Below are positions 56,068 to 64,000 of a stretch of DNA of 64,000 nt, piece by piece. The notes below the pieces were generated by a model that searched no databases, was not told the DNA's origin, and saw only the letters and a program-made list of their open reading frames with translations. Position 1 is the first letter of the stretch; the number at the start of each line of letters is the position of its first letter. Both the position numbers and the translations under genes were made by a program. The stretch lies in contig NZ_JACORU010000001.1 of the NCBI RefSeq assembly GCF_014297445.1, positions 992,001 to 1,056,000 on the forward strand, in the 5' to 3' direction. Source of the stretch: Ramlibacter albus. GTDB lineage: Bacteria; Pseudomonadota; Gammaproteobacteria; Burkholderiales; Burkholderiaceae_C.

Positions 56068-56192
56068 GAGCATCTCCTTGGTGGAAGAGTGCCCACTCTC
56101 GGTGGAGGGCGTTGCGCAGGCCGTCACCGCGGCGTGAGAAAAGCGTTATTCGGGGCTTGCAGCGCCGCCGGGCCGGCGGCATGCTTTCCGCC

Positions 56193-57755
56193 ATGCCGTA
56201 CCCGAGGCTGCAATTGCTCGGCGCGTTCGTGCTCGAAACGCCGCAAGGCGCCGTGCGCCTGGGCCGCAAGGCGCAGGCGATGCTCGCGTGTTGCGCGATG
56301 CACGCCACGGGCGTTTCGCGCGCCCGGCTCGTTGCGCTGCTCTGGGCCGACCTCGGTGAAGAAGAAGCGCGCAATGCCTTGCGCCAGTGCCTGCACCTGC
56401 TGCGGCGCGGGCTCGGCAGCGGCGCCGACCTGCTGGACAGCGAGGGAGACCGCATCGTGCTTCGCGCCGGCGCATGGGACGTGGACGTGCACCGCTTCGA
56501 GTTTCTTGCGCAGCAGCGCGAGACTGCTGCGCTGGTCGAGGCCGCCGAGCTGGTGCGCGGCGACTTCCTGGAGGCGCTCGACGCCGGTGAGGACTTCAAC
56601 CGGTGGGCAGCCGCCGAACGCGAGCGGCTGCGCGATGCCGCGCATGCGCTGCTCACTCGCATGTGCGAGGTCGCGGGCGATGCACCCACACGCGAAGCGG
56701 CCGTGCGCCTCGGCCGCCGGTTGCTCGCGAACGACCCGCTGCACGAAGGCTGCTACCGCGCGCTGATGCAGGTGCATGCCCGCGCGGGCCTTCGCGCGAA
56801 GGCGCTGCAGTTATGGAACGAGTGCCGCGACGTGCTGCGCAAGGAGCTCGGCGTGGAGCCGAGCCCCGAGACCGCTGCCGTCGTCGCGCACCTCTCCGAG
56901 GAAGCGCCTGCCATCGGGGCCGCAACGCGCCGCAAGGACGACCCCAGGGTGCAGGACCTCATCCTGCGCGGGCTGCAGCTCTTCAAGCTCACCACGGCGG
57001 AAGACAACCTGCGGGCGCGCGCCGCCTTCGAAACGGCCGCCAACCTGGCGCCGGACCACGCGGAGGCCATCGCCCGGTTGGCGTGGACGTATTGGCTCGA
57101 GGCGGTCTCCGGCTGGAGCGAGGACGCGGAGCTCAGCTACGAGTACGCGGCGAATGCCGCTGCGCGCGCGGTCACCTGCGACTGGAGGGTGGCGGCTGCG
57201 CACACCGCGCACGGCAAGGTGCTGCTGTGGCGCGGCCAGCACGAAGCGGCGCTGGAGCAGATGCGGCTCGCAGTCGCGCTGGCACCGTCGGATGGCTTCA
57301 CGATCTTCAACGCCGCCGACACGGCCTCGTGGTCAGGCCGCTACGACGAGGCGCTGCAGACCGTCGACCGCGCGCTCGCCGTGGAGCCGAACGACGCCGG
57401 CATCTTCCTCACCATCCGGGGCTTCATCCAGTGGATCACGCGCGACTACCGCGGCGCGCAGGCTTCGCTGGAAAGCGCGGCGACGCGCAACCCGACCTAT
57501 GTGTGGCCGCACGGGCTGCTCGCGATGCTGCACGCGGAGTGCGGCGAGCTGGAGCTGGCCCGCAGCTATGGCGCCACGGCGCAGCGCCTGAACCGCCGCA
57601 TCAGCATCGACTTCGCCGAACGCGTGCTGCCGTTCAAGGACCCCGCGGTGCGGCGCCGCTGCGTGGAGGCGTACCGCGCCGCCGGCGTGCCCGAGCACGA
57701 GCGCCCGGGCGGCCTGGCAATGGGGCCGCCGCACTGGGCGGCCCTGCCTATTTGA
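56193..57755 (+). CDS. BTAD/TPR transcriptional regulator (SARP-like)
   Basis: Protein of 520 residues. The N-terminal OmpR-like winged helix (PRLQLLGAFVLETPQGAV...SRARLVALLWADLGEEEARNALRQCL) precedes a bacterial transcriptional activator domain (about 95-245; DVDVHRFEFLAQQRE, AGLRAKALQLWNECRDVLRKELGVEPSPET) and a C-terminal region with TPR-like repeats (to about 480). Such proteins in proteobacteria lack the AAA module of large regulators, as here. ATG 56193 is chosen; ATG 56181 is possible. It converges with yidC, overlapping by 8 bp. Confidence 0.82.
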   Translation: MPYPRLQLLGAFVLETPQGAVRLGRKAQAMLACCAMHATGVSRARLVALLWADLGEEEARNALRQCLHLLRRGLGSGADLLDSEGDRIVLRAGAWDVDVHRFEFLAQQRETAALVEAAELVRGDFLEALDAGEDFNRWAAAERERLRDAAHALLTRMCEVAGDAPTREAAVRLGRRLLANDPLHEGCYRALMQVHARAGLRAKALQLWNECRDVLRKELGVEPSPETAAVVAHLSEEAPAIGAATRRKDDPRVQDLILRGLQLFKLTTAEDNLRARAAFETAANLAPDHAEAIARLAWTYWLEAVSGWSEDAELSYEYAANAAARAVTCDWRVAAAHTAHGKVLLWRGQHEAALEQMRLAVALAPSDGFTIFNAADTASWSGRYDEALQTVDRALAVEPNDAGIFLTIRGFIQWITRDYRGAQASLESAATRNPTYVWPHGLLAMLHAECGELELARSYGATAQRLNRRISIDFAERVLPFKDPAVRRRCVEAYRAAGVPEHERPGGLAMGPPHWAALPI

Positions 57756-59448
57756 ACTTCGGCAGGTTGAACTCGACCTTCACGCCCATGCGGCGGTTGA
57801 TCAGCCACTGCTGCGCGATGGACAGGATGTTGTTGGTCACCCAGTACAGCACCAGGCCCGCGGGGAAGAAGAAGAACATCACCGCGAACACCATCGGCAT
57901 GATCCACATCATCTTGGCCTGCATCGGGTCCGGCGGGGCGGGGTTCAGCGCCGTCTGCAGCAGCGTGGTGAGCGTCATGATCACCGGCAGGATGAACAGC
58001 GGGTCGGGGTGCGACAGGTCGTGGATCCAGCCGATCCAGGGCGCGTTGCGCATCTCCACCGACGACAGCAGCACCCAGTAGAGCGCGATGAACACCGGGA
58101 TCTGGATCATGATGGGCAGGCAGCCGCCCAGCGGGTTGACCTTCTCCTCGCGGTAGATGCGCATCATCTCCTGCTGCATCATCTGCGGGTTGTCCTTGTA
58201 GCGCTCGCGCAGCTGCATCACCTTGGGGTTGATGGCCTTCATCTTGGCCATGCTCTCGTAGGCCTTGGCCTGCAGCCAGAAGAACGCAACCTTGATCAGC
58301 AGCACCAGGCCGACGATGGCCCAGCCCCAGTTGCCCAGGAAGCCATGCAGCTTGGACAGCAGCCAGTACAGCGGCTTGGAGATGATGGTGAAGACACCGT
58401 AGTCCTTCACCAGCTCCAGGCCCGGCGCCACGCGCTCGAGCATCGTCTCTTCCTGCGGGCCGGCGAAGAACTTGGCGTCGTACGCCTTCGCGGCGCCGGG
58501 CGGGACGGGCTGCGGCGGCGTGATCATGCCGACCGCGTAGTTGTTCTCCACCTTGCGGATGAAGTTCTCGTGCGGCACGCCATCGGGCAGGATCCACGCG
58601 CTCGCGAAGTAGTGCTGCACCATCGCCACGTAGCCCTTGCTCGACGTCTTCTGGAACTCGATCTTGTTCTTGTCGATGTCGCCGAACTCCACCTTCTGGA
58701 ACTTGTGCTCCTCGGTGTAGACGGCCGGGCCGGTGAAGGTGGACGTGGGGTCCGTGAACATGTTGCCGCTGCCCTGGCGGCGGCCGTCGCGCACGATCTG
58801 CACGTACAGCTGCGGCGACACCGGCGCGGTGGCGGTGTTGAACACCTCGTGCTTCACGGCCGCGTCGTAGGCGCCGCGGTGGAAGGTGAAGGTCTTCACC
58901 AGCTTCACGCCGTTCTTCTCGCCCTCGAACTTCACCACCAGCTCGTTGGCGCCTTCCTTCAGCGCGCGGTCGCCGCTGGCCTTCATCACCGTGGTGTGGT
59001 TCGGGAAGTCGCCGCCGACGAGGCCGCTTTGCGCCACGTAGGTGTGGTCGGGCGTCTGGTCGAGCAGCACGAAGGTGTCGCTGTGGCCCAGGGCCTTGTC
59101 GCCGGGGTGCTTCGAGAACTCGGTGCGCACGATCGTGCCGCCTTGCGTGTCGAAGGTGACCTTCATCACGTCGGTGGTGATCGTGAACCGCTCGGCCGCA
59201 ACCGCGGGTGCGGCGGTCGGCGTGCCAGGCAATGCGCCTGCGGCTGGCGTGGCCACCGGCGGCTGGCCACCCGCAACGGGCGTCGACGCCGGCGCGGACG
59301 AACGCGCGGCAGGCGCGCTGGCAGCGGGCTTGTGCGTGCCGATGAGGAACGTGCCAGGGCGGCCGTTGTAGACCTGCCATTGGTCCCACAGCATCACCAT
59401 CGAGAAGCCGAAGATGACCCACAGGATCGTGCGGCGGATGTCGTTCAT
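57748..59448 (-). CDS. yidC: Membrane protein insertase YidC
   Basis: YidC of 566 residues: N-terminal helix (ILWVIFGFSMVMLWDQW), Ala/Pro-rich linker, large periplasmic beta domain (about 80-350), and the insertase core (YWLLSKLHGFLGNWGWAIVGLV, NPLGGCLPIMIQIPVFIALYW). It inserts inner-membrane proteins with or without Sec. Starts 4 nt within the yidD stop (ATGA). Part of rpmH-rnpA-yidD-yidC. Confidence 0.97.
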   Translation of the reverse strand: MNDIRRTILWVIFGFSMVMLWDQWQVYNGRPGTFLIGTHKPAASAPAARSSAPASTPVAGGQPPVATPAAGALPGTPTAAPAVAAERFTITTDVMKVTFDTQGGTIVRTEFSKHPGDKALGHSDTFVLLDQTPDHTYVAQSGLVGGDFPNHTTVMKASGDRALKEGANELVVKFEGEKNGVKLVKTFTFHRGAYDAAVKHEVFNTATAPVSPQLYVQIVRDGRRQGSGNMFTDPTSTFTGPAVYTEEHKFQKVEFGDIDKNKIEFQKTSSKGYVAMVQHYFASAWILPDGVPHENFIRKVENNYAVGMITPPQPVPPGAAKAYDAKFFAGPQEETMLERVAPGLELVKDYGVFTIISKPLYWLLSKLHGFLGNWGWAIVGLVLLIKVAFFWLQAKAYESMAKMKAINPKVMQLRERYKDNPQMMQQEMMRIYREEKVNPLGGCLPIMIQIPVFIALYWVLLSSVEMRNAPWIGWIHDLSHPDPLFILPVIMTLTTLLQTALNPAPPDPMQAKMMWIMPMVFAVMFFFFPAGLVLYWVTNNILSIAQQWLINRRMGVKVEFNLPKFK

Positions 59449-59684
59449 GAGTTCTTCTTTTGAGGAAAGAGGGCGGGCGGGACCGGATCATGCCCGCCGG
59501 CGCAGAAGGGGTGGCAGCGCGCGATGCGCTTGAGCGTGAGGTAGCTGCCGTAGGCGGCGCCGTGGGTTTCGAGCGCCTCGAGAGAGTACACGGAGCAGGT
59601 GGGTGTGAAGCGGCACGCGCCACCCAGCCACGGCGACAGGAGAAGCCTGTAGCCCTTGACGATGGCGATGAGGATGCGCTTCAT
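59445..59684 (-). CDS. yidD: Membrane protein insertion efficiency factor YidD
   Basis: YidD of 79 residues with the DUF37 core (KGYRLLLSPWLGGACRFTPTCS, EALETHGAAYGSYLTLKRIARCHPFC). Assists YidC-dependent insertion. ATG 59684 overlaps the rnpA stop and gives the normal length. C-terminal GGHDPVPPALFPQ is typical. Confidence 0.95.
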   Translation of the reverse strand: MKRILIAIVKGYRLLLSPWLGGACRFTPTCSVYSLEALETHGAAYGSYLTLKRIARCHPFCAGGHDPVPPALFPQKKNS

Positions 59685-60052
59685 GCTCTGGCAAACAGCT
59701 GCTGCAGCTCCGTGCGGACCTGGGCCTTGAGGCCTTCGGACCACGCGCTGGTGAACCCCGCGAAGCCCGACCGCAGCCGCACCACATGTGCGGCCGGCGG
59801 CAACGGGCACAAGGCGGCCACGTTGTAAATCTGCCGGCGGATGCCATTGCGGGTGACGGCCCGCTTGGCCCAGCGCTTGGGGACTACCGCGCCTATGTAG
59901 GGCTCTTGAACGCCAAACAGCGCCGGGGCTTCATCAGCCTGCGGCGCTGTCGAGTTGAGCGCGGCCCGGTGCAGCACGAAGTGGGCCGTCCGGGAGAGGG
60001 GGGCGCCTGCCATGGCTGCCTCGAACTGCGCTCGGGTCTTGATCCGTTGCAC
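59681..60052 (-). CDS. rnpA: Ribonuclease P protein component
   Basis: RnpA of 123 residues, protein subunit of RNase P for tRNA 5' maturation. The conserved basic stretch is KRWAKRAVTRNGIRRQIYN (RNxxRR helix), and the N-terminus QRIKTRAQFEAAM matches relatives. GTG 60052 is the start; no ATG lies in suitable position. 32 nt downstream of rpmH. Confidence 0.92.
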   Translation of the reverse strand: MQRIKTRAQFEAAMAGAPLSRTAHFVLHRAALNSTAPQADEAPALFGVQEPYIGAVVPKRWAKRAVTRNGIRRQIYNVAALCPLPPAAHVVRLRSGFAGFTSAWSEGLKAQVRTELQQLFARA

Positions 60053-60084
60053 GCCCGAGGCACGCGCGGGTGGCGCGCGAAGCC

Positions 60085-60219
60085 TTAGACGGCCAGGCGC
60101 TTGCGGCCCTTGGCGCGGCGCGCATTGATGACGGCGCGGCCACCGCGGGTCTTCATGCGGACCAGGAAGCCGTGGGTGCGTGCACGGCGCACTTTGGAGG
60201 GTTGGTAGGTGCGTTTCAT
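60085..60219 (-). CDS. rpmH: 50S ribosomal protein L34
   Basis: L34 of 44 residues, translated by hand from the minus strand: [18 protein letters not shown] at the start and [10 protein letters not shown] at the end. Very basic, normal length. GGAG lies upstream of the ATG. First gene of the leftward origin-side operon. Confidence 0.97.
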   Translation of the reverse strand: MKRTYQPSKVRRARTHGFLVRMKTRGGRAVINARRAKGRKRLAV

Positions 60220-60406
60220 GATGTTGATACTCCGGGGAACCGGCGATTATCGCGGAAAACGGATGCCCCGGCAAACGGTACGCTGCCATATCGCAGAGCC
60301 CGCGCCCCGTGTCAAGCGGCACCGCCGCATTTGTGGATAACCTGCCCGTAAACTAGAATTCGCCGTTTCGCGCGACATAACTAATCCACAGGCGGGAACA
60401 GCACAC
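60220..60406. other. rpmH-dnaA intergenic region, probable oriC part and dnaA promoter
   Basis: Contains a perfect DnaA box TGTGGATAA (60332-60340) and a one-mismatch box TAATCCACA (60382-60390). A TTGTGG/TAGAAT pair (60331-60336, 60354-60359, spacer 17) makes a dnaA promoter whose minus-35 overlaps the box, consistent with DnaA autoregulation. Only two boxes and no marked AT-rich unwinding element are visible, so the full origin may extend elsewhere. Confidence 0.6.
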
Positions 60407-61822
60407 ATGAGCGAGGGGCAACTGAACAGCCTGGCAGCCACAGCCAGCTTGGGCGCAGGCGACAGCCTGTGGCAGGCGTGCGTGGACCAGCTGGCCCAGG
60501 AACTGCCGGAACAGCAGTTCAACACGTGGATCAAGCCGCTGGCAGCCACGGTCTCCGACGATTTCTCCAAGGTCACGCTGCACGTGGCCAACCGGTTCAA
60601 GCTCGATTGGGTGCGGGCCCAGTACGCCGGCCGCATCGCCGGCCTGCTGGAAAAGCTGTACGGTCAGCCCGTGCAGCTTGAGTTAGCCATCACTCCCCGA
60701 GAAAACCTCGTCAAGACTTACGCCACGCCGGCCGCCGTCACGCCCATTGCGGCCGCGGCAGAGCCCGTGGAGCCCGACGAAGACCCCGCCGCGGGCGGCT
60801 TCAAGACCCGGCTGAACACCGCTTTGACCTTCGACACCCTCGTCGAAGGCACTGCCAACCGCATGGCGCGGGCGGCCGCGATGCACGTGGCCGGAACGCC
60901 CGGCCAGCTGTACAACCCGTTGTTCATCTACGGCGGCGTGGGCCTGGGCAAGACCCATTTGATGCACGCGGTGGGCAACAAGCTGCTGGCCGACAAGCCC
61001 GGCAGCAAGGTGCTTTACATCCACGCCGAGCAGTTCGTGAGCGACGTGGTGAAGGCCTACCAGCGCAAGACCTTCGATGAATTCAAGGACAAGTACCACA
61101 GCCTGGACCTCCTGTTGATAGATGACGTGCAGTTCTTCGCCAACAAGGACCGCACCCAGGAAGAATTCTTCAACGCGTTCGAGGCGCTGTTAACGAAAAA
61201 GTCTCACATCGTGATGACCTCCGACACCTACCCCAAGGGCCTGACGGACATCCACGAGCGGCTGGTTTCGCGCTTCGACAGCGGCCTGACGGTGGCCATC
61301 GAGCCGCCCGAGCTGGAGATGCGCGTGGCCATCCTCATCAACAAGGCGCGCAGCGAAAACGCCGAGATGCCGGAGGAAGTGGCCTTCTTCGTCGCCAAAA
61401 ACGTGCGAAGCAACGTGCGTGAGCTCGAGGGCGCGCTGAGGAAGATCCTGGCGTACAGCCGCTTCAACCAGAAGGAAATCTCCATCGCGCTCGCGCGCGA
61501 GGCGCTGCGCGACCTGCTGTCGATCCAGAACCGGCAGATCAGCGTGGAGAACATCCAGAAGACCGTGGCCGACTACTACAAGATCAAGGTGGCGGACATG
61601 TACAGCAAGAAGCGGCCGGCCAGCATCGCGCGGCCGCGGCAGATTGCCATGTACCTGGCCAAGGAGCTGACGCAGAAAAGCCTGCCCGAAATCGGCGAGC
61701 TCTTCGGCGGCCGCGACCACACCACCGTGCTGCACGCGGTGCGCAAGATCGCGCAGGAGCGGCAGAACGTGACCGAACTGAACCAGCAACTTCACGTGCT
61801 GGAGCAGACCTTGAAGGGCTAG
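60407..61822 (+). CDS. dnaA: Chromosomal replication initiator DnaA
   Basis: DnaA of 471 residues with all four domains: N-terminal helicase-loading domain ([22 protein letters not shown]), variable linker, AAA+ domain (Walker [12 protein letters not shown], Walker [11 protein letters not shown]) and DNA-binding domain IV ([16 protein letters not shown]). Initiates replication at oriC. It leads dnaA-dnaN-gyrB. Confidence 0.98.
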   Translation: MSEGQLNSLAATASLGAGDSLWQACVDQLAQELPEQQFNTWIKPLAATVSDDFSKVTLHVANRFKLDWVRAQYAGRIAGLLEKLYGQPVQLELAITPRENLVKTYATPAAVTPIAAAAEPVEPDEDPAAGGFKTRLNTALTFDTLVEGTANRMARAAAMHVAGTPGQLYNPLFIYGGVGLGKTHLMHAVGNKLLADKPGSKVLYIHAEQFVSDVVKAYQRKTFDEFKDKYHSLDLLLIDDVQFFANKDRTQEEFFNAFEALLTKKSHIVMTSDTYPKGLTDIHERLVSRFDSGLTVAIEPPELEMRVAILINKARSENAEMPEEVAFFVAKNVRSNVRELEGALRKILAYSRFNQKEISIALAREALRDLLSIQNRQISVENIQKTVADYYKIKVADMYSKKRPASIARPRQIAMYLAKELTQKSLPEIGELFGGRDHTTVLHAVRKIAQERQNVTELNQQLHVLEQTLKG

Positions 61823-61832
61823 CGCCCGGCTA

Positions 61833-61854
61833 GGCCAAAATGCTGGTTTTGGCC
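61833..61854. repeat. Inverted repeat in the dnaA-dnaN spacer
   Basis: GGCCAAAA-TGCTGG-TTTTGGCC, a perfect 8-bp inverted repeat 10 nt after the dnaA stop. It may form a transcript hairpin that tunes read-through to dnaN; there is no T-run, so it is not a classic terminator. Confidence 0.6.
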
Positions 61855-61893
61855 CCAGAAGGGCCGCAAAACGAACAATAGGAAGAGGAAGAC

Positions 61894-63003
61894 ATGATCG
61901 TCTTGAAGGCAACGCAGGAAAAGCTGCTGTCGGTGCTGCAGTCCGTGGCCGGCATCGTGGAAAAGCGGCACACCCTGCCCATCCTGGCGAACGTGCTGGT
62001 GCGCAAGACCGGTGGCGCGGTGCAGTTCACCACGAGCGACCTGGAAATCCAGATCCGCACGAACGTGGAGATGGACGGCGACAGCGGCAACTACACCACC
62101 ACCGTGGGCGCGCGCAAACTCATCGACATCCTGCGCACCATGCCCAGCGACCAGACGGTGAGCATCGAGAGCAGCCAGAACAAGTTGATCCTCAAGGGCG
62201 GCAAGAGCAAGTTCACGCTGCAGACGCTGCCGGCCGAGGACTTCCCGCTCGTGCAGGAGGCCCCGAGCTTCGGCCCCGCCTTCAAGGTGCCGCAGAAGGC
62301 GCTGAAGGACCTGCTGAACCAGGTGAGCTTCGCGATGGCGGTGCACGACATCCGCTATTACTTGAACGGCATCCTCTTCGTGGCCGAAGGCAAGCAGCTT
62401 TCGCTCGTGGCCACCGACGGCCACCGCTTGGCTTTTGCTTCGGCGACCCTAGATGTAGAGGTGCCGCGGCAAGAGGTGATCCTGCCGCGCAAGACCGTGC
62501 TGGAGCTGCAGCGCCTGCTCAGCGACAAGGCCGAAGGCCAGATCGAGATGCAGTTCGCGAACAACCAGGCCAAGTTCGCCTTCGACGGCATGGAGTTCGT
62601 GACCAAGCTGGTGGAAGGCAAGTTCCCCGACTACAACCGCGTCATCCCCAAGAACCACAAGAACGCCGTCACCCTGGGCCGCGCGCCGCTGCTGGCCAGC
62701 CTGCAGCGCACCGCCATCCTGACGAGCGAGAAGTTCAAGGGCGTGCGCCTGAACCTGGAGAACGGCACCCTGCGCGTGGCGAGCAACAACGCCGAGCAGG
62801 AAGAAGCCGTCGACGAGCTGGACATCGACTATGCCGGCGACGACATCGAGATCGGCTTCAACGTCACGTACTTGATCGATGCCCTGGCCAACATGGACCA
62901 GGAAATGGTGAAGATGGAGCTGGCGGACGCCAACAGCTCGGCACTGATCACGATTCCCGAAAACACGACCTTCAAGTACGTCGTGATGCCGATGCGGATT
63001 TGA
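61894..63003 (+). CDS. dnaN: DNA polymerase III beta clamp
   Basis: Sliding clamp of 369 residues, three clamp domains ([18 protein letters not shown] start; [16 protein letters not shown]-terminal [10 protein letters not shown]). Tethers polymerase III to DNA. AGGAAG precedes the ATG. Downstream of dnaA by 71 nt, likely one transcript. Confidence 0.98.
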   Translation: MIVLKATQEKLLSVLQSVAGIVEKRHTLPILANVLVRKTGGAVQFTTSDLEIQIRTNVEMDGDSGNYTTTVGARKLIDILRTMPSDQTVSIESSQNKLILKGGKSKFTLQTLPAEDFPLVQEAPSFGPAFKVPQKALKDLLNQVSFAMAVHDIRYYLNGILFVAEGKQLSLVATDGHRLAFASATLDVEVPRQEVILPRKTVLELQRLLSDKAEGQIEMQFANNQAKFAFDGMEFVTKLVEGKFPDYNRVIPKNHKNAVTLGRAPLLASLQRTAILTSEKFKGVRLNLENGTLRVASNNAEQEEAVDELDIDYAGDDIEIGFNVTYLIDALANMDQEMVKMELADANSSALITIPENTTFKYVVMPMRI

Positions 63004-63013
63004 GAAAGTTTCA

Positions 63014-64000
<987 letters not shown>

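Overview
This is a high-GC chromosome segment from a Gram-negative betaproteobacterium. The gene content (lptD-surA-ksgA, kdsD-kdsC-lptC, rpmH-rnpA-yidD-yidC next to dnaA-dnaN-gyrB, metX-metW behind a SAM-II riboswitch, NAD-dependent giant glutamate dehydrogenase, AmgK/MurU recycling) fits Burkholderiales, most likely Comamonadaceae (Ramlibacter/Variovorax-like). The genus is an inference. The right end is the replication-origin region: rpmH-rnpA-yidD-yidC run leftwards, dnaA-dnaN-gyrB run rightwards, and a perfect DnaA box lies between them.

Layout. 1-2.9 kb: MoxR ATPase, DUF58 protein and a DUF805 membrane protein with a pilin-like tail. 2.9-5.0 kb: a lower-GC insert carrying an anti-phage dCTP deaminase (AvcD/DCD family) and a small unknown protein, closed by a bidirectional terminator. 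5.0-8.1 kb: gap and tkt, leftward. 8.2-11.4 kb, rightward: S-adenosylmethionine decarboxylase, MurU-like nucleotidyltransferase, pepP and an enoyl-CoA hydratase. 11.4-17.2 kb, leftward: a translationally coupled operon of SPFH/SHOCT protein, DUF4178 protein, DUF350 protein, membrane-anchored spermidine synthase-like enzyme and a Tat/lipoprotein-like amine oxidase. 17.3-22.1 kb: gdhB; 22.3-24.6 kb: divergent maeB. 24.8-25.7 kb: a secreted barnase-type RNase with its barstar. 25.9-30.4 kb: lptD-surA-ksgA leftward, with ksgA apparently starting at AUA. 30.5-33.4 kb: amgK-rsmE-MFS. 33.4-38.99 kb: lipase-like hydrolase, M20 peptidase, DUF72, YigZ, OtnI-DenD. 39.0-43.2 kb: chrA with a rhodanese, metX-metW, UPF0016/GDT1. 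43.2-45.2 kb: amtB with a sigma-54 promoter and a glycine-rich RRM protein. 45.3-49.6 kb: MBL hydrolase-TetR, then kdsD-kdsC-lptC-SDR. 49.7-52.2 kb: Kef-type antiporter and apt. 52.2-54.1 kb: two cyclic-nucleotide-binding proteins around an unknown protein. 54.2-57.8 kb: mnmE, a secreted unknown and a BTAD/TPR regulator. 57.7-64 kb: origin region.

Two parts stand out as possible undescribed systems. The first is the low-GC dCTP deaminase island: the deaminase is a known phage-defence effector that depletes the dCTP pool, and here it has a tightly linked 71-residue partner of unknown function. The second is the SPFH-DUF4178-DUF350-aminopropyltransferase-amine oxidase operon with a nearby AdoMet decarboxylase, which looks like a membrane-linked polyamine or envelope-stress module. 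Clear regulatory signals are the SAM-II riboswitch plus terminator of metX, the sigma-54 promoter of amtB, a perfect 21-bp TetR-type operator, and a DnaA box over the dnaA promoter. No tRNA, rRNA, insertion sequence or CRISPR array was recognised.
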